Assembly (NCBI GenBank): GCA_002482965.1
Contig: DLGZ01000002.1
Coordinates: forward strand, 151,997 to 195,507
Direction: 5' to 3'
Length of the DNA stretch: 43,511 nucleotides
Source of the DNA: Verrucomicrobiaceae bacterium UBA7681
GTDB taxonomy: Bacteria; Verrucomicrobiota; Verrucomicrobiia; Verrucomicrobiales; Verrucomicrobiaceae
Positions 1-8,339 of the stretch are shown piece after piece. The notes beneath the pieces are model-generated. The model saw nothing but the letters and a program-made list of their open reading frames with translations. It had not been told where the DNA came from and did not search any database. Within the stretch, counting starts at the first letter, position 1. The number at the start of each line of letters is the position of its first letter. The position numbers and the translations under genes were made by a program.

Positions 1-98
1 GTCTTGATCGGGCGTTTCTGCTTGGCGTCGTTAAGCTTGTCCACCTTGTCGAGGAGGGCTTGCTGAACGAAAGGACCTTTTTTGAGGGAGCGTGCCAT
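1..98 (-). CDS. rpsS: 30S ribosomal protein S19, N-terminal part (cut by window edge)
   Basis: The start codon is at 98 on the minus strand and the reading frame runs off the left edge after 32 codons. The visible N-terminus, MARSLKKGPFV followed by a QQALLDKV-like helix, is the classic start of S19, which binds the 3' domain of 16S rRNA in the 30S head. It follows rplB by 24 bases, the normal place for rpsS in the S10 operon. Only the first third of the protein is present, so nothing can be said about its C-terminus. Confidence 0.93.
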   Translation of the reverse strand, partial: MARSLKKGPFVQQALLDKVDKLNDAKQKRPIK

Positions 99-122
99 GT
101 GAGTGCTTGAGTGAGGAATGGA

Positions 123-962
123 TTACTTCTTGGCGTGCCGGCTCTGGATGATGAGCTTGTTCGTGGCCTTCTTCTTATTGCGGGTCTTCTCACCCTTCGC
201 GTGGCCCCATGGGCTAAGCAGGTGCTGACGACCACCACCGGACTTGGAACGACCTTCACCACCACCGTTCGGATGGTCGATCGGGTTCATACACATACCG
301 CGGACGGTTGGGCGGGTGCCCTGCCAGCGGGTGCGGCCCGCCTTGGCGCTGACGACGTTCATGTGCTCGACGTTGCCGACCTGGCCGATTGTGGCGTAGC
401 AGACAGCGAGGATCTTGCGGATTTCTCCGGAAGGCATGCGCACCAGGGCGAAGTCACCTTCACGGTTGGAAAGCACAGCGGCCTGACCTGCGGCACGGGC
501 GACGACGCCGCCTTTGCCTGGGGAGAGCTCGATGTTGTGGATCGAAGTACCAAGAGGGATCTTGCTAAGCGGAAGAGCATTGCCCACTTCTGGAGCTGCT
601 TTCTCACCAGCCATCACCGAGGCACCCACTGCAAGAGTGTTTGGGGCGAGGATGTAGGCGCGCTGGCCGTCCTTATACTCAACGAGGGCGATGCGAGCGG
701 AGCGATTCGGATCGTATTCGATGCCGACCACTTTGGCGGCTTCATCACGGCGTGAGCGTTTGAAGTCGATGAGACGGTAACGTCTGTCGTGACCACCACC
801 GATGTGACGGCAGGTGATACGACCAGTATTGTTACGGCCACCGGATTTGCGGAGAGCCACGGTGAGGCTTTTTTCCGGCGAATGCTTGGTGATCTCCTCA
901 AAGGAGTTCCACTCCTTGTAGCGATTGGTGGGCGTAGTAGGCTTGAATGTTTTCAGCGCCAT
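123..962 (-). CDS. rplB: 50S ribosomal protein L2
   Basis: A 279-residue protein, the normal length for L2. L2 binds 23S rRNA, helps subunit association and supports the peptidyl-transferase centre. Family segments seen are GGGHDRRYRLIDFKR near residue 55, an SPGKGG stretch in the middle and DHPNGGGEGR with SPWG near the C-terminus, ending in a basic tail. The usual HPHGGGEG motif reads HPNGGGEG here. The first His, thought to matter for function, is kept and the second is Asn. It lies between rplW (37 bases upstream) and rpsS in the S10-type order and is almost certainly co-transcribed with them. Confidence 0.97.
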   Translation of the reverse strand: MALKTFKPTTPTNRYKEWNSFEEITKHSPEKSLTVALRKSGGRNNTGRITCRHIGGGHDRRYRLIDFKRSRRDEAAKVVGIEYDPNRSARIALVEYKDGQRAYILAPNTLAVGASVMAGEKAAPEVGNALPLSKIPLGTSIHNIELSPGKGGVVARAAGQAAVLSNREGDFALVRMPSGEIRKILAVCYATIGQVGNVEHMNVVSAKAGRTRWQGTRPTVRGMCMNPIDHPNGGGEGRSKSGGGRQHLLSPWGHAKGEKTRNKKKATNKLIIQSRHAKK

Positions 963-999
963 GACGGTAGGATAAGTTTAAAGGGTTGCGGGCCTGGGT

Positions 1000-1284
1000 T
1001 TACGCGAGGTCGAACTTTTCACCCGCTTTGAGGCGGACGATCGCTTTCTTCCAGTGATTGGTGCGGCCAGCGTCGGCGCGGCGGTCACGACGGGCCTTGC
1101 CGTCGTAGTTCGCAGTGCGGACACCGGTAACTTTTTTGCCAAACAGTTTTTCGATGGCCTGTTTGATGTCGATCTTGGTGGCTTCGACATCCACGGAGAA
1201 CACGTACTCGTTGTTCTGTTCGCCCAGCAGCGTGGCTTTTTCGCTGAGACGGATTGTTTTGATGACTTTATGAAGGTCTTTCAT
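1000..1284 (-). CDS. rplW: 50S ribosomal protein L23
   Basis: A 94-residue protein of normal L23 length. L23 sits at the exit of the peptide tunnel and is a docking site for trigger factor and the signal recognition particle. The N-terminal region has the family pattern of Ile-Lys-x-x-x-Leu-Ser-Glu-Lys, and the middle carries the usual IKQAIEKLFGKKVTGVRT-like segment. It starts two bases after the stop codon of rplD, so the two genes are tightly coupled. The basic loop in the C-terminal half (KARRDRRADAGRTNHWKKA) is the rRNA-binding extension of the family. Confidence 0.96.
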   Translation of the reverse strand: MKDLHKVIKTIRLSEKATLLGEQNNEYVFSVDVEATKIDIKQAIEKLFGKKVTGVRTANYDGKARRDRRADAGRTNHWKKAIVRLKAGEKFDLA

Positions 1285-1286
1285 GA

Positions 1287-1898
1287 TCAGGCGGTCCTCT
1301 TGGCAAGGGTTTCAAGGGCGGCACCGGTCACCACGACGCTGCGGAAGCGCAGAAGGTGCTCGGCATTCACATCGTCAGCGGACATCAGCTGAACGTTCTG
1401 GACATTGCGGCCAGCGCGGAAGGTGAGTTCATCGAAGCCCGTGCCGATGAGCAGCACATTCTTCGCGGTGGTAAGGTCATTGACGGCGGCGATGAAGCTC
1501 TTCGTCTTGCCATCAGCCACTGCAAAGTTGCCAATGGTAAGTACTTCACCATCAAGGATGCGGGCGGTCAAAGCGGCGCGAAGAGCGAGCTTCTTGGTGC
1601 CTTTGGTGGTCTTCTTTGCCCAAACGGTTGTGTTGCGTGGGCCGAAGACGACACCACCACCACTCCAGATAGGGGAACGCTTGCTGCCCATACGAGCATT
1701 GCCGGTTCCCTTTTGGTTCCAAAGCTTCTTGCCGGAGCCAGCAACTTCAGAACGGTTTTTGGTGTGGGCGTTGCCCTGACGGCGGTTGGCACGGTAGGCC
1801 ACCAGCGTGTCGTTAAGAGCCTGGGAGCCTTTATAGCCCTCGGTCAGTTGAATGTTGGCCGCCTTGGCGGCGTCGGCTGAGAGAATGGTCGCGGACAT
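1287..1898 (-). CDS. rplD: 50S ribosomal protein L4
   Basis: A 203-residue protein of normal L4 length. L4 binds 23S rRNA and lines the exit tunnel. In some bacteria it also represses its own operon. The conserved tunnel loop is visible as LWNQKGTGNARMGS followed by SPIWSGGGVVFGP around residues 60-85. The order rplC-rplD-rplW is that of the S10 operon, and the gap to rplC is 17 bases. Whether L4 autoregulation exists here is not shown, because the operon lacks an S10-type leader of its own: rpsJ follows fusA closely. Confidence 0.97.
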   Translation of the reverse strand: MSATILSADAAKAANIQLTEGYKGSQALNDTLVAYRANRRQGNAHTKNRSEVAGSGKKLWNQKGTGNARMGSKRSPIWSGGGVVFGPRNTTVWAKKTTKGTKKLALRAALTARILDGEVLTIGNFAVADGKTKSFIAAVNDLTTAKNVLLIGTGFDELTFRAGRNVQNVQLMSADDVNAEHLLRFRSVVVTGAALETLAKRTA

Positions 1899-1915
1899 GG
1901 TTCAGTTCCTCGTAA

Positions 1916-2569
1916 TTATTTCTTAACAACGGCTTTTTTGCCGGGGCGCACCACAACGATGCTGCCTTTGTTACCGGGGAGTGCGCCTTTGATGAGCAGG
2001 ATGCCTTCTTCAGGACGGCTCTGCACAACCACAAGATTTTGAGTGGTGCAGCGGGTGGTGCCATCATGGCCAGGCATCTTCTGGTTTTTCCAGACGAGAC
2101 CAGGAGTCAGACGGCAACCAATGGAGCCAGGACGACGATGCATCATGTGACCATGCGTAGCTGGCTGACCGGCGAAGTTCCAGCGCTTGACGACGCCTTG
2201 GAAACCTTTGCCCTTGGTGTTGCCAATCACGTCAACGACCTGACCGTTGCTGAAGATGCTCGCGTCGAGCTTCGCATCAGCAGCTGGAAGTTGGTCGTCG
2301 CCAGTGAGGCGGAATTCTTTGACGATGCGCTTGGCAGTCGTGCAACCGTGCTTCTTGAAGTGACCCAGCAGCGGCTTGGTGACGCGTGAATCCTTCAACT
2401 GGTCGCCGTAGCCGACCTGCACTGCACTGTACTTGTCTTTGCCGTCGCTGCGCTTCACCTGAAGAATGGTGTTGCCGCTGACATCAACCACTGTGACCGA
2501 GATTGCGTCGCCTTTGGCGTCGTAAACCTTCGTCATACCGAGTTTTTTACCGATCAATCCGAGACTCAT
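1916..2569 (-). CDS. rplC: 50S ribosomal protein L3
   Basis: A 217-residue protein starting GLIGKKLGMTKVYDAKG, the family N-terminus. L3 is an early assembly protein of the 50S subunit with a long loop that reaches the peptidyl-transferase centre. That loop is visible as FAGQPATHGHMMHRRPGSIG followed by MPGHDG. It includes the Gln-x-x-Thr-His-Gly context in which a Gln is methylated in enterobacteria. It lies between rpsJ and rplD. The C-terminus is basic (PGKKAVVKK). Confidence 0.97.
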   Translation of the reverse strand: MSLGLIGKKLGMTKVYDAKGDAISVTVVDVSGNTILQVKRSDGKDKYSAVQVGYGDQLKDSRVTKPLLGHFKKHGCTTAKRIVKEFRLTGDDQLPAADAKLDASIFSNGQVVDVIGNTKGKGFQGVVKRWNFAGQPATHGHMMHRRPGSIGCRLTPGLVWKNQKMPGHDGTTRCTTQNLVVVQSRPEEGILLIKGALPGNKGSIVVVRPGKKAVVKK

Positions 2570-2605
2570 GAGTTTGTCCTCCTGTTTTTAAAAGTGAAGA
2601 TCGTC

Positions 2606-2914
2606 TTAGATCTTGATGGTGATGTCCACGCCGGAAGGGAGATTGAGCTTCTTGAGCTCGTCCACGGTGCGGGATGTGGGGTCAACGATGTCCAGCAGGC
2701 GCTTGTGCGTGCGGATTTCGAACTGGTCCATCGACTTCTTATCGACGTGCGGGGAACGGTTGACGGTGAACTTTTCGATGCGGGTCGGCAGCGGGATTGG
2801 GCCTGCAACACGGGCGCCGGTGCGCTTGGCGGTTTCGACGATGTCAGCGGTACTCTTGTCGAGCACGCGGTAGTCATAGGCGCGAAGGCGGATTCTGATG
2901 CGTTGATTAGTCAT
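2606..2914 (-). CDS. rpsJ: 30S ribosomal protein S10 (NusE)
   Basis: A 102-residue protein with the S10 signature, an RIRLRAYDYRVLD start and the loop segment IPLPTRIEKFTVNRSPHVDKKS. S10 is part of the 30S head and, as NusE, part of the transcription antitermination complex. The gene follows fusA after 41 bases with no tuf gene and no obvious terminator between them. The str and S10 gene sets are therefore probably one transcription unit here. Confidence 0.97.
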   Translation of the reverse strand: MTNQRIRIRLRAYDYRVLDKSTADIVETAKRTGARVAGPIPLPTRIEKFTVNRSPHVDKKSMDQFEIRTHKRLLDIVDPTSRTVDELKKLNLPSGVDITIKI

Positions 2915-2955
2915 GACGATGGTCCTTAGGGTAGGGTTTCAGTGCGCGTGGGCCG

Positions 2956-5103
2956 TTACTTGGAGCCTCCACGCTGCTCGACGATCTGCTCAACAATCTG
3001 ATGCGGGACCTGCTCGAAGTGAGAAGGCTGCATTGAGTAGCTGGCGCGTCCGGAAGAAAGAGTGCGGATGGCGGTGGAATAACCAAACATTTCAGCCAGG
3101 GGAACTTCAGCGCGAAGGATGGCGGTCATGCCGCGGCTGTCCATGCCCTGAATCTTGCCACGGCGGCGGTTCAAGTCACCCATGATGTCACCCTGATAAT
3201 CTTCTGGTGTGGTGGCTTCCACGGCCATGATCGGCTCAAGGAGAATGCACTTGGCTTTCTTGAGTGCATCCTTGACGGCGAAGATACCGGCCATTTTGAA
3301 GGCGTTTTCGTTGGAGTCCACATCGTGGCTGGATCCATCGACAAGGTCGATGTGCATGTCGATCACTGGATAACCAGCGATGATGCCGTTGAGTGCAGCT
3401 TCCACGCAACCTGCCTTGGCTGGGTTGATGAATTCCTTGGGAATCGTGCCGCCGACCACTTTGTTTTCGACGACGATGCCCGAGCCCTTCTCACCAGGAC
3501 GGATCTTGATGACGACGTGACCGTATTGACCACGACCACCGGACTGCTTGACCAGCTTGCCTTCGCCATCGGCTGCGATGGTGAGCGTTTCGCGGTAGGC
3601 GATCTGTGGCTTGCCGGTAGTGGTTTCCACTTTGTGCTCGCGCTTGAGGCGGTCGCAGAGAATTTCGAGATGGAGCTCTCCCATGCCGGCGATGATGACC
3701 TGGCCGGTTTCTTCGTCGGTCTTGACGAAGAAGGTAGGATCTTCTTCGGAGAGGCGCTGAAGGGCATTGCCCATCTTTTCCTGGTCGCCTTTGGTCTTTG
3801 GCTCCACGGCCATCGAGATCACCGGTTCCGGGAATGTTGGTGGCTCGAGGAGAATGTCGAGATCTTCGTCGCAGAAGGTGTCGCCAGTGCGAACGTCCTT
3901 CACACCCACGAGAGCGGCGATGTCACCGGAGTAGCAGGTTTCAATGTCCTTATGAACGCTGGCCTGAATCTGAATCAGACGACCGACACGCTCAGACTTA
4001 CGGGTGCGTGGGTTGTAGATCGTGTCGCCCTTGGAGACCTTGCCGGAATACACGCGGAAGAAAACAAGACGGCCGAATTTGTCAGACCAAAGCTTGAAGC
4101 CGAGGGCGCAGAACTTGCCAGCATCATCCGGCAGGGCTTCAACCTTGGTGTCAGGATCATCCACGAGCTGTCCGGTCTGCGGCTCAATGTCAAGCGGTCC
4201 AGGGAGATAGTCGATGACGGCATCAATCAGATACTGAACACCTTTGTTCTTGAAAGCAGAACCACCGGCCATCGGGATGATCTTGTTGTCGATCACCGTG
4301 CGGCGAAGGGCTTCCTTGACTTCCTTGATCGTGATTGGCAGTTCTTCGAGGAACTTCATGCCCAGTTCTTCGTCCTGGTTGCAGATTTCTTCGAGAAGAC
4401 CGTCGTAGGCCAGCTTGGCCTGCTCGATTTCAGCACCTTGAAGCTCACGCACCGTATAGGAAGAACCAAATTTCTCGTCATCGTTGTAGATGATCGCTTT
4501 TTGATTCACCACGTCGATCTGTCCGATCAGGTTTTCTTCAGCACCAATCGGGATCAGGATCGGCCAGGCATTGGCACCCAGCTTCTTGCGCACGTCGTCC
4601 ACCACGTTTGCAAAGTTGGCACCGGTGCGGTCCATCTTGTTCACGAAAGCGATACGAGGAACGCGATACTTCTCAGCCTGACGATAAACGGTTTCAGACT
4701 GCGGCTGCACACCTGCCACGCCGCAAAGCACGAAGATCGCTCCATCCAGAACTCGCAGGGAACGTTCCACTTCAGCGGTGAAGTCCACGTGTCCGGGGGT
4801 GTCGATGATGTTGACGCGAATGTCTTCCATTTCGCGCAGCTTGAAGATGCCTTCTTCCTTGAGCTGCTTCCAGCGTGCCGTCACAGCAGCGGAGGTGATG
4901 GTGATACCGCGCTCTTTTTCCTGCTCCATCCAGTCTGTGGTCGCAGCACCGTCATGCACTTCGCCGATCTTGTGGATCATGCCGGTGTAGAACAGAATAC
5001 GTTCAGTCAGGGTCGTCTTGCCCGCGTCAATGTGGGCGCAGATCCCGATGTTACGGGTACGCTCAAGTGGGTATTCGCGGTTGGGGGAATTGGGGTTCGA
5101 CAT
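2956..5103 (-). CDS. fusA: Translation elongation factor G
   Basis: A 715-residue GTPase that drives ribosomal translocation. G-domain motifs are clear: AHIDAGKTT at residues 23-31, RGITIT near 65-70, DTPGH at 101-105 and NKMD at 155-158. Later domains have the expected GMGELHLEIL segment and the domain IV GGRGQYGHV loop that reaches the decoding centre. Between G2 and G3 there is a slightly longer loop (about residues 80-95) than in E. coli EF-G. The length and full motif set suggest a canonical EF-G and not the EF-G2 paralogue. It sits 48 bases after rpsG, as in a standard str operon. Confidence 0.97.
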   Translation of the reverse strand: MSNPNSPNREYPLERTRNIGICAHIDAGKTTLTERILFYTGMIHKIGEVHDGAATTDWMEQEKERGITITSAAVTARWKQLKEEGIFKLREMEDIRVNIIDTPGHVDFTAEVERSLRVLDGAIFVLCGVAGVQPQSETVYRQAEKYRVPRIAFVNKMDRTGANFANVVDDVRKKLGANAWPILIPIGAEENLIGQIDVVNQKAIIYNDDEKFGSSYTVRELQGAEIEQAKLAYDGLLEEICNQDEELGMKFLEELPITIKEVKEALRRTVIDNKIIPMAGGSAFKNKGVQYLIDAVIDYLPGPLDIEPQTGQLVDDPDTKVEALPDDAGKFCALGFKLWSDKFGRLVFFRVYSGKVSKGDTIYNPRTRKSERVGRLIQIQASVHKDIETCYSGDIAALVGVKDVRTGDTFCDEDLDILLEPPTFPEPVISMAVEPKTKGDQEKMGNALQRLSEEDPTFFVKTDEETGQVIIAGMGELHLEILCDRLKREHKVETTTGKPQIAYRETLTIAADGEGKLVKQSGGRGQYGHVVIKIRPGEKGSGIVVENKVVGGTIPKEFINPAKAGCVEAALNGIIAGYPVIDMHIDLVDGSSHDVDSNENAFKMAGIFAVKDALKKAKCILLEPIMAVEATTPEDYQGDIMGDLNRRRGKIQGMDSRGMTAILRAEVPLAEMFGYSTAIRTLSSGRASYSMQPSHFEQVPHQIVEQIVEQRGGSK

Positions 5104-5151
5104 GGGGTCGGAAAAACGAGAAGTGGACGAAAAGAAGTGAAGTGAGATCGA

Positions 5152-5625
5152 TTAGAAGCGGAAGTGGGCGAAGGCGCGGTTGGCCTGTGCCTGCTTGTGA
5201 ACGTCGTCACGCTTGCGGACGGCATTCCCCTGCCCTTGCGCGGCGTCCTTCAGCTCATTGGCAAGAGCGCGGTGCATTGCCTGACCTTTACGGCCACGGG
5301 CAAAACCAACGATCCAGCGCATGGCGAGGGATTCTTGACGACGAGGAGAAACTTCGAGAGGCACCTGATAGGTCGCACCACCGACGCGGCGAGCTTTGAC
5401 TTCCACGCGTGGCTTGGTGTTCTCAATAGCGCGGTTGAAGAGTTCCAGAGGATCGACGCTGTCGGTCTTGTCGTTAAGCGCCTCAATGGCGGAATAAACG
5501 ATACGCTCAGCAAGCGACTTCTTGCCATCAAGCATGATGTTGCTGATGAGAGTTGCAACGAGTTCGCTGTCGTAGCGGCTGTCTTTGCGAACCTCTTTGT
5601 TATAAACGCGTTTTCTGCGGGCCAT
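5152..5625 (-). CDS. rpsG: 30S ribosomal protein S7
   Basis: A 157-residue protein starting MARRKRVYNKEV and containing the family segments SNIMLDGKKSLAERIVYSA and RVGGATYQVPLEV. S7 nucleates assembly of the 30S head and contacts the E-site tRNA. In enterobacteria it regulates the str operon. The gene lies between rpsL (34 bases upstream) and fusA. No strong Shine-Dalgarno sequence is visible just upstream, and the same is true of several neighbours. Confidence 0.97.
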   Translation of the reverse strand: MARRKRVYNKEVRKDSRYDSELVATLISNIMLDGKKSLAERIVYSAIEALNDKTDSVDPLELFNRAIENTKPRVEVKARRVGGATYQVPLEVSPRRQESLAMRWIVGFARGRKGQAMHRALANELKDAAQGQGNAVRKRDDVHKQAQANRAFAHFRF

Positions 5626-5659
5626 GGCTTGGGGAAATTAGGAGTGAAATCAGCGGAAA

Positions 5660-6064
5660 TTATTTCTTCTTGGCGGCAGCGGCGGCAGCACCTGGCTTTG
5701 GACGCTTTGCACCGTACTTGGAACGGCCACGACGACGGGCATCAACACCAAGGCAGTCAAGGGTGCCGCGAACGATGTGGTAACGCACACCCGGCAAATC
5801 CTTCACACGACCACCGCGAACCAGCACGATGCTGTGTTCCTGAAGATTGTGACCTTCACCACCGATGTAGGCGATGACTTCGAAACCGTTGGTCAGACGC
5901 ACTTTAGCCACCTTACGCAAAGCGGAGTTAGGCTTTTTAGGTGTGCGAGTCATCACCTGGAGGCAGACGCCACGACGCTGCGGGCACTTTGCAAGCGCAG
6001 GAGACTTCGACTTTACCGCTTTATCTTTGCGGCCGTGTCTGACGAGTTGATTGATGGTGGGCAT
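5660..6064 (-). CDS. rpsL: 30S ribosomal protein S12
   Basis: S12 sits at the decoding centre. The open frame runs further upstream to 6292, but the family start MPTINQLVRHGR fixes the start codon at 6064, giving 134 residues. Motifs seen are CPQRRGVC at 27-34, TPKKPNSALRKVAK from 41, and the GRVKDLPGVRYH loop containing the Asp that is commonly beta-methylthiolated. The lysines whose mutation gives streptomycin resistance in other bacteria are unmutated here. The C-terminus is an unusual short alanine run followed by three lysines. It is the first gene of the str-S10 cluster. Confidence 0.96.
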   Translation of the reverse strand: MPTINQLVRHGRKDKAVKSKSPALAKCPQRRGVCLQVMTRTPKKPNSALRKVAKVRLTNGFEVIAYIGGEGHNLQEHSIVLVRGGRVKDLPGVRYHIVRGTLDCLGVDARRRGRSKYGAKRPKPGAAAAAAKKK

Positions 6065-6330
6065 GGTGTGAAAGAGCTGTGAACCTTTGGCTTTATTCGT
6101 AGCCAGTTTCGGGGGACAGCGCGCCATGCTCACAATGAGCACACGCAGACTTTTCCGGTTCTGGTTCCGATAATAAAGAGCCTCCGTGGAGGATCTTGAT
6201 TTGCCGGTCTCGTTGAAGAGGCCGGGCCTTGGGGAGCGCGCATTCTGGCGAGTCCCATGAGGGTCGCAAGCTCTTTTTGACTCTTTTTGCATTATTTGTT
6301 CACATTCTCGCGTCGGATTCTGGCGATTAT
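6065..6330 (-). promoter_or_regulatory. Leader and probable promoter region of the str-S10 cluster
   Basis: The 430 bases between rpsL and the divergent gene at 6495 hold no convincing gene. On the minus strand the part nearest rpsL contains several hairpins: CCGGTCTC/GAGGCCGG (6205-6226, one mismatch), CCTCC-GT-GGAGG (6182-6193) and TGCTCA-TTG-TGAGCA (6127-6141). Further upstream, TTGACT (complement of 6352-6357) and CATAAT (complement of 6326-6331) could be promoter elements, but the 20-base spacing is long. A structured 5' leader of over 200 nt that could carry ribosomal-protein feedback control is inferred, not shown. Confidence 0.35.
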
Positions 6331-6494
6331 GTCAATAACAGTCGTGAAATCAGTCAAATGGCCCCCATTGGGGTGAGATGGGCCAACCAATGAAAACGTC
6401 GCCACGGCTTCATAAACTAACCCGGGCCCGCTCATGCTGGCGGTTGCGCAGAGATATTTGCTTCTCCTCATGGTTCACGCCACACTGCCACGTC

Positions 6495-7118
6495 ATGCGC
6501 CTGCTTTCCTGTCTCCTGGTCCTCTCAGTCAACGTCCTGCTCGGCCAGCAACCCGCCGCCCCGGAGCGCAAGCTCGAGTCCCTCCTGCTCATGCCTGAGC
6601 CCAAGGCCATGCGCGGGGCTTATTCCATCACTCTGCCCAATTCGCAGCAGACGGTGTTCACGTGTTATCGCGAAAGCACCGCAGCACACAACGGAGTTGA
6701 GGCCTACTCCACAGAAGCATTCACCAAACTCGGTCTCAGCGTCGAATCCTTTGCCGCCCGCGCCAAGACGGCCGCAGACAAACGCCTGCTTCAGCTCAAG
6801 CCCGAACTCATCAAAGGTGAGGACGGCCGGATCGCCTACGCAGTCTATCGCGGTGACTCCCCGCTCTACGCCACGCTGCTCATCGCCCCGTCCATCCCCA
6901 AGATCTTCGCGGAACTTTTTGGTCAGGAAATCTGGGCCGTCACTCCTGACCGTCACTCCCTCTACATCTTCCCCGCCAAGGCCGAACTCCTCCAAGAATT
7001 TGCCGCCGATCTCGCCGAGCGCTACGCCACAGACGCCTTTGCCGCGAGCTGCGAAATTTTCTCGATCAAGTCTGGCGCTGAGCCACGGGTCGTCGCCACG
7101 TTCGCAGGAGAAGATTGA
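6495..7118 (+). CDS. Exported protein of unknown function
   Basis: The 207-residue protein begins with a clear signal peptide (MRLLSCLLVLSVNVLLG, cut probably after a Gly-Gln), which fixes the start at 6495. The frame is open upstream to 6378, but that part looks non-coding. The mature part has no motif I recognise. It contains alternating hydrophobic stretches and reads like a small globular periplasmic domain. It is transcribed away from the str operon and is followed, 62 bases later, by another small exported protein. Function unknown. Confidence 0.7.
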   Translation: MRLLSCLLVLSVNVLLGQQPAAPERKLESLLLMPEPKAMRGAYSITLPNSQQTVFTCYRESTAAHNGVEAYSTEAFTKLGLSVESFAARAKTAADKRLLQLKPELIKGEDGRIAYAVYRGDSPLYATLLIAPSIPKIFAELFGQEIWAVTPDRHSLYIFPAKAELLQEFAADLAERYATDAFAASCEIFSIKSGAEPRVVATFAGED

Positions 7119-7180
7119 GCCCTGCGTTGTTGGTTCGACAGTTCGGTTGGTCAGTCAGTCAATTCTCCACCTTTTCTACC

Positions 7181-7597
7181 ATGAAAACCACCCTGTTCCC
7201 AGCACTCCTGCTTTCTGTGTCCTGGTGCCTCTCACAACCAGCCGAGTCGAAAGAGCCCAAAAAATCAAGCCAGGGGATTCCGTCAGAAGCCCCAAAAAAA
7301 GCACAGCCACCTGCTGCGAAGCCGGGCGGCACAACGATGGACGTACGCACATTTTTGATCGGCACGAAATGGTCCTGGCGCAATGTGAACGCCGGCGTGC
7401 CAGAACGCGAATGCGTCTTCATGGCCGATGGCACCTTTCGGCACCCTCATTTTGTCGCCAAATTCACCGTCAAAGATCCGCATACCGTAGTGCTGACAAA
7501 AAAAGGCGGCAAAGCGGTGCTGACCTTTGATACCGATTACAAGAACTTTGAAGCGCTCGACTTCACTCAATTGCGGATCACGGGCAGCAAGTTGTAA
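7181..7597 (+). CDS. Small exported protein of unknown function
   Basis: 138 residues with an N-terminal signal peptide (MKTTLFPALLLSVSWCLS) and then a Lys/Pro/Ala-rich spacer to about residue 52. A compact domain follows that begins GTKWSWRN and contains FMADGTFRHP. The Trp-rich start, the Asp-Gly-Thr-Phe turn and the short beta-strand pattern resemble small lipocalin-like or 'W-to-F' beta domains found in secreted proteins of Planctomycetes and Verrucomicrobia. That resemblance is an impression, not a family assignment. Start chosen at the first ATG before the signal peptide. An upstream TTG at 7115 overlaps the previous stop codon but adds a non-signal-like N-terminus. Confidence 0.65.
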   Translation: MKTTLFPALLLSVSWCLSQPAESKEPKKSSQGIPSEAPKKAQPPAAKPGGTTMDVRTFLIGTKWSWRNVNAGVPERECVFMADGTFRHPHFVAKFTVKDPHTVVLTKKGGKAVLTFDTDYKNFEALDFTQLRITGSKL

Positions 7598-7712
7598 ATG
7601 CATTATCCGCGCCGCCTCAGGTTGACGCAAGACTCCGGCAGCACACTGCGGATGGTGAAGTGATTCGCCATCAGCCTCTGGTGAAACCCGAATTAGAAGA
7701 AGGGTGACTTCT

Positions 7713-8270
7713 TCACGGCCCGTCAAACACCACACCACCCTCGTCAGCCGCTTCCTTTGCCGCACCTTTTTTGTGCACCAGCCCCTCAGCCCGACGACGC
7801 CGGGCCTCGGCAAAAAACTCCTTCAGGATTCTCACGCAGTCGTCATTCAGCACACCCGGAGTGATCTCAGCGCGGTGATTCAGATTCGGTGCCTGCAGAA
7901 GATTCCAGAAGCCCCCGGCCGCACCGCCTTTGACATCCGGACAGCCAAAAATCACGCGGCGGACGCGGCAGTGCATGATGGCACCTGCGCACATGGGACA
8001 GGGCTCTTTGGTGACGTACAGATCACAATCCGTGAGCCGCCAGTCGCCCAGGGCGCTCTCCGCCTGCGTGAGCGCCAGCATCTCCGCATGCGCTGTCGCA
8101 TCCTTCAGCGTCTCCACCTGATTCCACGCACGGCCAATGATGCTGCCCTGATGCACAATGACAGCTCCGATGGGCACCTCGTCCTGCTGCGCCGCCTTGC
8201 GCGCTTGGCGCAGCGCCTGGCGCATGAAGTGTTCGTCGTCGTAGGGATTGATGATCAGGGGCTCGTCCAC
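7713..8270 (-). CDS. tadA: tRNA-specific adenosine deaminase
   Basis: TadA converts adenosine 34 to inosine in the anticodon of tRNA-Arg(ACG). The 185-residue protein has the zinc and catalytic motifs of the cytidine/deoxycytidylate deaminase fold: HAE at residues 61-63, with Glu63 the proton shuttle, and PCPMC at 90-94. GAVIV and AWN, lining the active site, precede them. The C-terminal tail after residue 150 is longer than in E. coli TadA and rich in Ala, Arg and Lys. It is convergent with the gene at 7181 and divergent from rpe. Confidence 0.93.
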   Translation of the reverse strand: MDEPLIINPYDDEHFMRQALRQARKAAQQDEVPIGAVIVHQGSIIGRAWNQVETLKDATAHAEMLALTQAESALGDWRLTDCDLYVTKEPCPMCAGAIMHCRVRRVIFGCPDVKGGAAGGFWNLLQAPNLNHRAEITPGVLNDDCVRILKEFFAEARRRRAEGLVHKKGAAKEAADEGGVVFDGP

Positions 8271-8339
8271 GCCGTTTTATAAACGCGCTCCGCCGCAACT
8301 CAAACCTTGAACTTTAAACCCTTAACCTTATCTCAGGAC

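Noticed and set aside
3325..5145. A 606-residue open frame on the plus strand opposite fusA
   Set aside because: It is antisense to a clear EF-G gene and is a by-product of the GC-rich codon use. Its translation has no domain pattern.
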